A stretch of DNA of 64,000 bases from Apricaphanius iberus (Eukaryota; Chordata; Actinopteri; Cyprinodontiformes; Aphaniidae), in NCBI GenBank assembly GCA_028564705.1, contig JAPXFQ010002153.1, positions 186,001 through 250,000 of the forward strand, in the 5' to 3' direction. Shown in pieces: positions 57,824 to 64,000 of this stretch (its first letter is position 1; the number at the start of each line of letters is the position of its first letter). The notes under the pieces are model-generated. The model made no database searches and was not told where the DNA came from. It saw only the letters and a list, made by a program, of their open reading frames with translations. A program made the position numbers and the translations under genes.

Positions 57824-58719
57824 TTATTCACAGAAATGTAGTCTCTTTTGTACAATATCGGTTGTCCTTTGACAAGAGATATTCCATGGAGTCTGGTCTC
57901 TGGGCAAAACCTGAATATCACTGGTTACACAACTATTCTTTTTTTAAATCTAGTTTTGAAGACACATGAAGTAATTTAGCAGCCTTAATATTTAAGGTAG
58001 AAGCAGTTGCCAGGACAGGACTGACAGCTACCGCATGTAGCACTTTGCTGTCTGGGACACCTGAATCAGAACGTGGAAACAATATAACACTGAGGATTTT
58101 AAAATATGCAAACTTGAGGTTTTTACAAAAACATATTCTCTAAATATCAAATACATAGTCAGAGGGACTTACCATGAACAAAATGAACGCCACAAACTGT
58201 TGGTTGCTGCAGGAATCCAGGCTTTCATCATAGTGTCTGAGTTTAATCTCCTGATTTCCATCAATATCTCACGTTTTTCGAGGTCTTTTTCGGAGGGAAT
58301 TCAAAAAAAGCTTTTTATCGGGCCTCCAATGTGCTGTTCAGTCAGCGAGACAGCAGGAGTGACTCATCTGCTTTGGTAAAATCTTCCTCCAAACATGCAA
58401 AACAATGGAATTAAAGGTATAATATGCTGTTTATGCCACCCATACCCATGATCCAATGCGTGAAACATTAACACTGGTGTCACAAAAGAGCCTCCTATGG
58501 ATTCTCCCACATTAGAAGACCTCTTGGCTCCTTCTATGATTAGTGCCCTCCTTTCAGTTCAGGTAATACCTTTATTTTTTATTTTTTTGGTACATTCCAA
58601 AAGAGAAGTTTATTAATGTCTATCCAAGTAAAATCGTCTGACTATAACTATACGTCACACTTTTAGGAATTTTATTTACATTTTATTCAAAACAGTGTAC
58701 TAGTTTACTTCCACTTCAC

Positions 58720-58852
58720 TAAAGCCCAATACTTTGTGTTAGTGTAATCACATAAAATCCTAGTGAAATACTCTAAGGTTTGTGGCTTTGGAATGCCAGG
58801 CAGCATATGGGAAAGCACAGGTGTGAATTTTTCGGCAAGGCGCTGTAAATCT
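58720..58852 (+). repeat. terminal fragment of the 'GCAAGGCACTGTA' family
   Basis: ATCACATAAAATCCTAGTGA, AGGTTTGTGGCTTTGGAATG and GAATTTTTCGGCAAGGCGCT with GTAA give the 3' terminal part of the family. Confidence 0.55.
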
Positions 58853-61800
58853 TTACTCACTACTGCACCCTTACCCCAGTGGGTCTGTTTTAAAAAACGC
58901 TCCTAGGTGAAGCTGTTGGACAAAGATAAAGCCACAAGCAAAGCAAAATAACCCTTTCTTGTAATGATGTTAAAAACCAGATGCATTGCAGCGGGGTAAA
59001 AAACAGCTTTCCACCACAATGCGCCGCTCTACTGCTAATGTGAGGAAAAAAAAACATCAATTTCTTCCCTTCTCCCTTGCCGCTGTCCATCAAACGTGCA
59101 ATTTTTGAACAACCACAATCATTTATGCATGATCAGGTCATTAGAAGGCTGTAGGCTACGATTGTGGAAACAAAGAAACAGATCCCGTTTCTTAGGCCAC
59201 CTATCTTACAAACGTTCTCTCTCGAGGAGCATGTTTTTGTTGCGAGCGAGCACTAATGTGTACTTTACAGCCCTGCTATGTTTAGGTCCTTGGGAATATC
59301 ACAAAGATGCTGAAATGGGCCGCCTCAATAAAACTTTCGCTGCAGTCCTCCCACTTTGAGGTTTCTGGCTTCAACATGCTCTGACATACTTCAGTAAATA
59401 TAATATGCTTTATTTCTTATGATTATTTCCGTACAAAACCATGGATCTTCAAAGGTTTCGTGTTCTTTTTTTCTTTAACTAACCCCATTTTTTGAGTAGT
59501 TGTGCTCATTGCCAGGGAACCATGACATCACGCTGTAATTTTAGTCTAATTCCATTTGGGTGGGGAGGGGGACTGACTGAATTCAGCAGGCCCTTGATTC
59601 AGGACCAAAAAGGTTAAGAATTGACCACTGGCTAATAACAGAGGTAAAGATTCTTAAGAAAATAAAGATCACTTTTTTACCTTCTTTAATTCCTCTTCCA
59701 ATTGCAGCTCTCCATCATCTCTCCTTTTTAGGACCAGCTGCATGTGTTTTCATTCATATGAGATTTTTTAGACTTTAATTCTGCAGCAGCTACTAAGGGA
59801 ATTTCAAACCTACCATGATGTTCTGTAAAATATTTAATGTCAAAGTTAAATCCTTTTGTAGACTCAGATTTCAGGAGTTGCCAAAACATTTCTAGCTGAT
59901 GACGACAAATACAGAATATTAATTTATATGGGTGGATGGATAAAATCCGTGAAATACAAAAAAATTTGTATTGTCCACGCATCTTTTTTCTTTTTCTTTA
60001 TCCAAAATTATCCACGGGTAGACCTAAAAAATGCTTCTTATGTTAACAGTCCCTGACTAATTGATCCAGTTATGCAATGTTTAAGTAGTATTTGGACATG
60101 CTGCAAGTTTCCTTGTTTTATCATCTGCTGAGTTCCTCCATTCAGGAACAATTAAACAAACCCTCTGCAGCTTGGTGCATGATTAGCTTAGCATAAGGAG
60201 CTGCCTGACTGAGTGGAATAGCAGTTTACCATTCAAATACAGCATCTCAATGTCAGAGCTTTTCCTACTAACTTCGTTTTGCTGAAATTATAGACATTTT
60301 TACAGTTTCTTTGAACTGAGAAAGTTTTGGCCCTCTTGACTTCACCAGAAAGGGTCGTAGACCCTTCACAGAATATTCACCTACTCAGTTTGGTCAGCTC
60401 TGTTTCAATGCAAGCATGAAAGGGATATTGATTCTCTGATCTTACTCTGTGCAAGCAGTCTGCTCTTTTACGGCTTTCCAAACAGTGAAAACATATTTCA
60501 ATCAGATTCAAGTTAAAATAGAGTCTTGGCACGGAGGAGAAAAAGGACAGCCACAGTCAGAGCTGTGTGGTGTGTGGGTTGAAGTCTGGGGGTTACTCTC
60601 CTGGAGGTGATTCAGCGCTAATGAGCGCTGTGTTTGGGCTAAATGCCAATGAGCACCACACCAATAACAAATTGCACACCCTCAACACCTTGACGTATTT
60701 CAAAAAACACCAAAAAAATTGAAACATTTTCTTCTTTTGAACCCTTATTTCCAGTCAGAAGTTTATCACCGCTAATATAAATGTGCTTTTGGACATTCTT
60801 TCTTCATCTGAGTGTTGGCTGTAATGGGGGTGAAACCACTTGAAGGTTTTTGGATGCAAAACTCAGCGTTTCCCCTCCTTCTTTTTTTCCCCCTTGACAG
60901 CTAGTTCCTCTAACATCCCATTAGTGCAAAATAACATAATACACATAATGTGCTTCGTCTATTTTCATTTCAAACACACCACGTCTTTGTCACAGTCCTC
61001 CTCATTCTGCCTTTTCGAGATAGCTGGTCCTGCTCTCCGACGTCCATTCTTCTATGTCTTTTGTCGCCATCATTTCTCATGCAGTCTGTCCCCCTCGGCT
61101 AATACTTCAACTGATATTTCCGGCCCCTTTTATCATGAGGTGAATAAAGCAGAGGATCTCCAAGCCAATTTCGGAAGCTGAGCATATAGATCTCTTTTTT
61201 TCTAGTTTAGAATTACAGAAACTATAACCCTTATCGGGAAGCTGGAGGAACTAAAAAGTACATCCACAAATGTGTGAAAAGACTGTTTGTTTCGCTGCGT
61301 GGTCACTCTGTGAGTCCATTGAGGGGCATCTCATGCAGGGAGCATCCAGGGACGCCAAAGCCACACGCTGCGTTTGTAGAGGATTATTAGAGCGAAAGAT
61401 ATCAAGTCTGACTCTCAGAGAGGAGGTTCCTCGAAAGACTGATCTGACTGATGGAGAAGGAAAGCCTGCGTGCATGTGCACCATCGGGTCGAGATGTGTG
61501 TGCATGCGTGTTGATTTAATGGGAGGGGGACGGGGCTCTGGGAATACTGTTTGCAGCATTCAGAAAGTTTGGTAGCACACAGGTTGCCATGGCATTGACA
61601 TTGTGGCATTGATGGATAGGGCGGCAGTTGGATGAATAAATATGCAGGCGATGCATTAATAAATCATTTAAGCGTGGAGCGGCGCCTGTTCAGCTTCATT
61701 CATGGAAATCACAGGCGTGCAGAATGTTCCACAAACATCTGTTATTTTATATAACATCTTATTAATGTGCTCAAATGGGGAAAAACTCTTAATATGTTTA

Positions 61801-62211
61801 TTCGGTTTTGGTATTCATTACAAAGGTGAACTTTGAAAAACTTTTTTGCCTTCCCAGTCTACCCACAAAAACGACAATAAAATAATCTAAAGACAGAGGC
61901 ATTTTACACAAACCTCAAATTTGAAAAATTGAGATTGATCGTTTAATGTGATACAAGAGATTTGTTTTCAGGTGCAAAAAATAAACTGGTTTTGTCTACA
62001 TATTTAAAACTCGTAATGTTTAGTTTTCTTACACAAGCATTGCATGATCAAAATTACATAATAAAAGATAAATAAAAGTTTCTTGTTTATTTTATTCCCA
62101 TTCAGCTTGAATTTGCTTCCTTTTTCCAGACTTCATCTATTCTGAGGAGTCCCTTTAGGGGTGTGTTTTGGTTCCATTACTATATGGGAAAAAAACTGAT
62201 GCATAGTACTA
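58853..62211. other. intergenic, no gene recognised; unique-looking stretches
   Basis: No coding exon supported. Unique, GC-balanced blocks with AT-rich homeobox-type words lie at 58870-59360, 60840-61180 and 61250-61760, e.g. GATGCATTAATAAATCATTT at about 61650. These could be conserved enhancers, but this cannot be judged without alignments. Confidence 0.4.
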
Positions 62212-62390
62212 CTTCCCAAAGCTGGTCCCCCAGGCTCATGAATTTCTATATTTTTCTAACTTCAGAAAATCTTGATTTCAGTAGACAGCTGATTAACAAG
62301 GTTTGGCGGAACTGCAATCATCTGAATCAGGTGAGTTGAAGCAGGGAAACATCTAAAACATGCACGACAGTCAGCCTTTAGGACCATGTA
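62212..62390. mobile_element. diverged relative of the 54468 hAT-type MITE
   Basis: CAAAGCTGGTCCCCCAGG, ATCTGAATCAGGTGAGTTGA, AGCAGGGAAACATCTAAAAC and ATGCACGACAGTCAGCCTTT follow the family order. Ends and target duplication are too decayed to place exactly. Confidence 0.55.
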
Positions 62391-63379
62391 CAGCATATAT
62401 GATCTTGATGATTAAAAGATAAACTTTGCTTCAAATGTTTCTATGAGTTTTTTTAATCCGATACACTATGATGAAATATGGTTTAAAAATGTTTGGTTGT
62501 TATTATTTCCTGGTTGAAAGATTATTGTTAATATGTATTTTAAAAACTTCTCTGAAAGGCAATTATTGTGTATTCATAAGCTTGTAAAAATGGGCTGCAA
62601 AAACTTTAATCTTTCAGTAAAATAGTACACATAGTAGTTTAACTATAAGCAAATTATTTCTAAATCTCTTTCTCTTGTACAGGGCTTTAATACAGAAGTT
62701 GTTGTGAAAGGGTGCTTTATAAATAAACTGAATGGAAAATTGTTGAAAAATTCCACCCCTGAGGAGTTTAACAAGTTCAAATCCCTAAAATAAAAGTGAA
62801 CTAGTGATTCCATCAATGAGTTAATGCAAAATGTAGTGTAGATTCTTGCTACACTTAATCCCATTTCAGAGCCATGTGGGATTTTTCAGAGCTGATATTA
62901 TTGCTCGATATACAGATTTAATTTGACGAGATTTTTTTCACCAGGATTTTCAAAATGTTCATGTTTAACTTGGAGAAAAAATGTTTTTTCTTTAAACATG
63001 AAGAAATTAAATGCAAAGGAAAAAAGTTTGATTTAAGTTACACAACAGAAGAAAAAAAATTAAGTTTAAAGGTTTGGGTGTTTTAATCTTTTAATTTGAA
63101 AGGAAACAAAGAATGTGTGAATGAAGGTACATAAACGTTTAGACCTTGGCTAAGAAAACCAATAGCAAACCAAACAGCTGCTGAGGGCTCAAGTGCCAGC
63201 AGAGGGCCTCCAAGAAAGCTGTAACCGTCAAAGAGGTTTAGATTACAAAGGTATGAGTGACATATCAGTGTATTTTCAACAAAAGTAGAATCCTATTTGA
63301 TGACTTTCTCTGCTTAACCAATATTAATCTCTGATGTTTTGTGGCCAAAATGGAATTTTCTACATATTCTACGTTTTGT
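62391..63379. other. intergenic, nothing recognised
   Basis: AT-rich sequence. A tail-like fragment (GGGTGCTTTATAAATAAACT) at about 62710 may be another LINE remnant. Confidence 0.4.
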
Positions 63380-63620
63380 CTATGCCCGCTTCTCCTTGCA
63401 AGGACACGAGGGGGGCTGGTTCCTATCTTAAGCAGTCTTTGGGTGAAATGGAATAGGTGGCGGGGGGGGGGGGGTCCTGGAGTGAACAGTCACTCAAAAA
63501 CACTCTAGAAAGCAATTTGGAAAGCAAGTAACCCAACAGTTGTGTTTTTGGACAGCGGCAGGAAACAAGAGTACCCAGAGAGACCCCGCGTATTCACAGG
63601 GAGAACATGCACATTTCATT
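63380..63620 (+). repeat. teleost interspersed repeat, distal part
   Basis: GTAACCCAACAGTTGTGTTT, GGACAGCGGCAGGAAACAAG and CACAGGGAGAACATGCACA match the later portion of the repeat that begins at 22591. Contains a 13-bp G run near 63462. Confidence 0.6.
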
Positions 63621-64000
63621 CCAAATTATTTTCGAAATTGCTGGAAAACCCTTTCATGTGATTTATTTATTGATGTAATGCTCATAAAATTAAATGTACA
63701 CACAAATGGTTAAACATAGATTATATAAATAAGATAATCTGGTTCACTGGATGTTGTGGTGAGTTGGAATGTCCCCAAATCTAAACGCGATAAAGGCCCC
63801 GATCAACTTCGGGCTGAGCGGATGAAATTATTACGACAAACACATTTTGTTCAAATAGTGAAGATGGAGAAAAGAGTTCGGCCAACTGATACGTTTTCAG
63901 GTTTTTACAAGGCAAACTCAATCAAGCCAGTCTTTTTACCGTTTGCACTCTAAAAAGCTAGAAACTTACCAATAAATATACCTGGAAAGTAACGGCCACA
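63621..64000. other. window end, nothing recognised
   Basis: AT-rich sequence. The 65-codon frame at 63756-63953 shows no family feature. Confidence 0.4.

Noticed and set aside
63196..63209. Another CTCF-like motif (CCAGCAGAGGGCCT)
   Set aside because: Only 12 of 14 positions match, and it is too far from foxd1 for the loop idea to need it.

Overview
The window looks like a piece of a ray-finned fish genome, most likely a percomorph teleost. It has intron-split vertebrate genes, an AT-rich background, many microsatellites, and teleost-type mobile elements (Tc1-like, hAT-like, L2-like LINE, Rex3/RTE, tRNA-derived SINE). The species cannot be fixed from the sequence alone.

Three protein-coding genes are well supported. 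ankra2 lies on the + strand at 585-3829 (8 coding exons, 317 aa). btf3 lies on the - strand with coding exons between 15729 and 6870 (162 aa, the NAC beta subunit) and a probable 5' UTR exon near 18.5-18.64 kb. foxd1 is a single-exon forkhead gene on the + strand at 27750-28793 (347 aa). ankra2 and btf3 converge, and btf3 and foxd1 diverge. This is the order and relative orientation known for human FOXD1-BTF3-ANKRA2 on 5q13.2, and it supports orthology. The three genes are neighbours rather than a pathway: ANKRA2 is an ankyrin adaptor, BTF3 a ribosome-associated chaperone subunit and FOXD1 a developmental transcription factor. The first 300 bases look like a CpG-containing, possibly bidirectional promoter. 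In human the head-to-head partner is UTP15, which here would lie just outside the window.

Region by region: 1-6.5 kb holds ankra2 and its 3' flank. 6.5-18.6 kb holds btf3. Its introns carry an L2-like LINE fragment, a pair of inverted repeat copies split by an L2 tail, and a 1,158-bp hAT-like element with a clean target duplication. 18.6-27.5 kb is the btf3-foxd1 gap, with a decayed Tc1 copy and a Tc1-like copy whose transposase frame is almost complete and has DD38E spacing. 27.5-29.35 kb is foxd1 with its TATA box and poly(A) signal. 29.35-64 kb contains no gene I can recognise. It is a foxd1-flanking desert with LINE and DNA-transposon debris (nested insertions at 40.8-43.0 and 54.0-55.4 kb, a Rex3/RTE-L2 composite at 45.6-47.4 kb, a 933-bp hAT-like element at 56.9-57.8 kb) and some unique stretches that may hold regulatory elements.

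No viral genes, CRISPR arrays, rRNA or convincing tRNA genes were seen. I found no clearly new biological system. The most checkable items are the DD38E Tc1 copy, the three hAT-like elements with defined ends, and a set of CTCF-like motifs in convergent orientation around foxd1.
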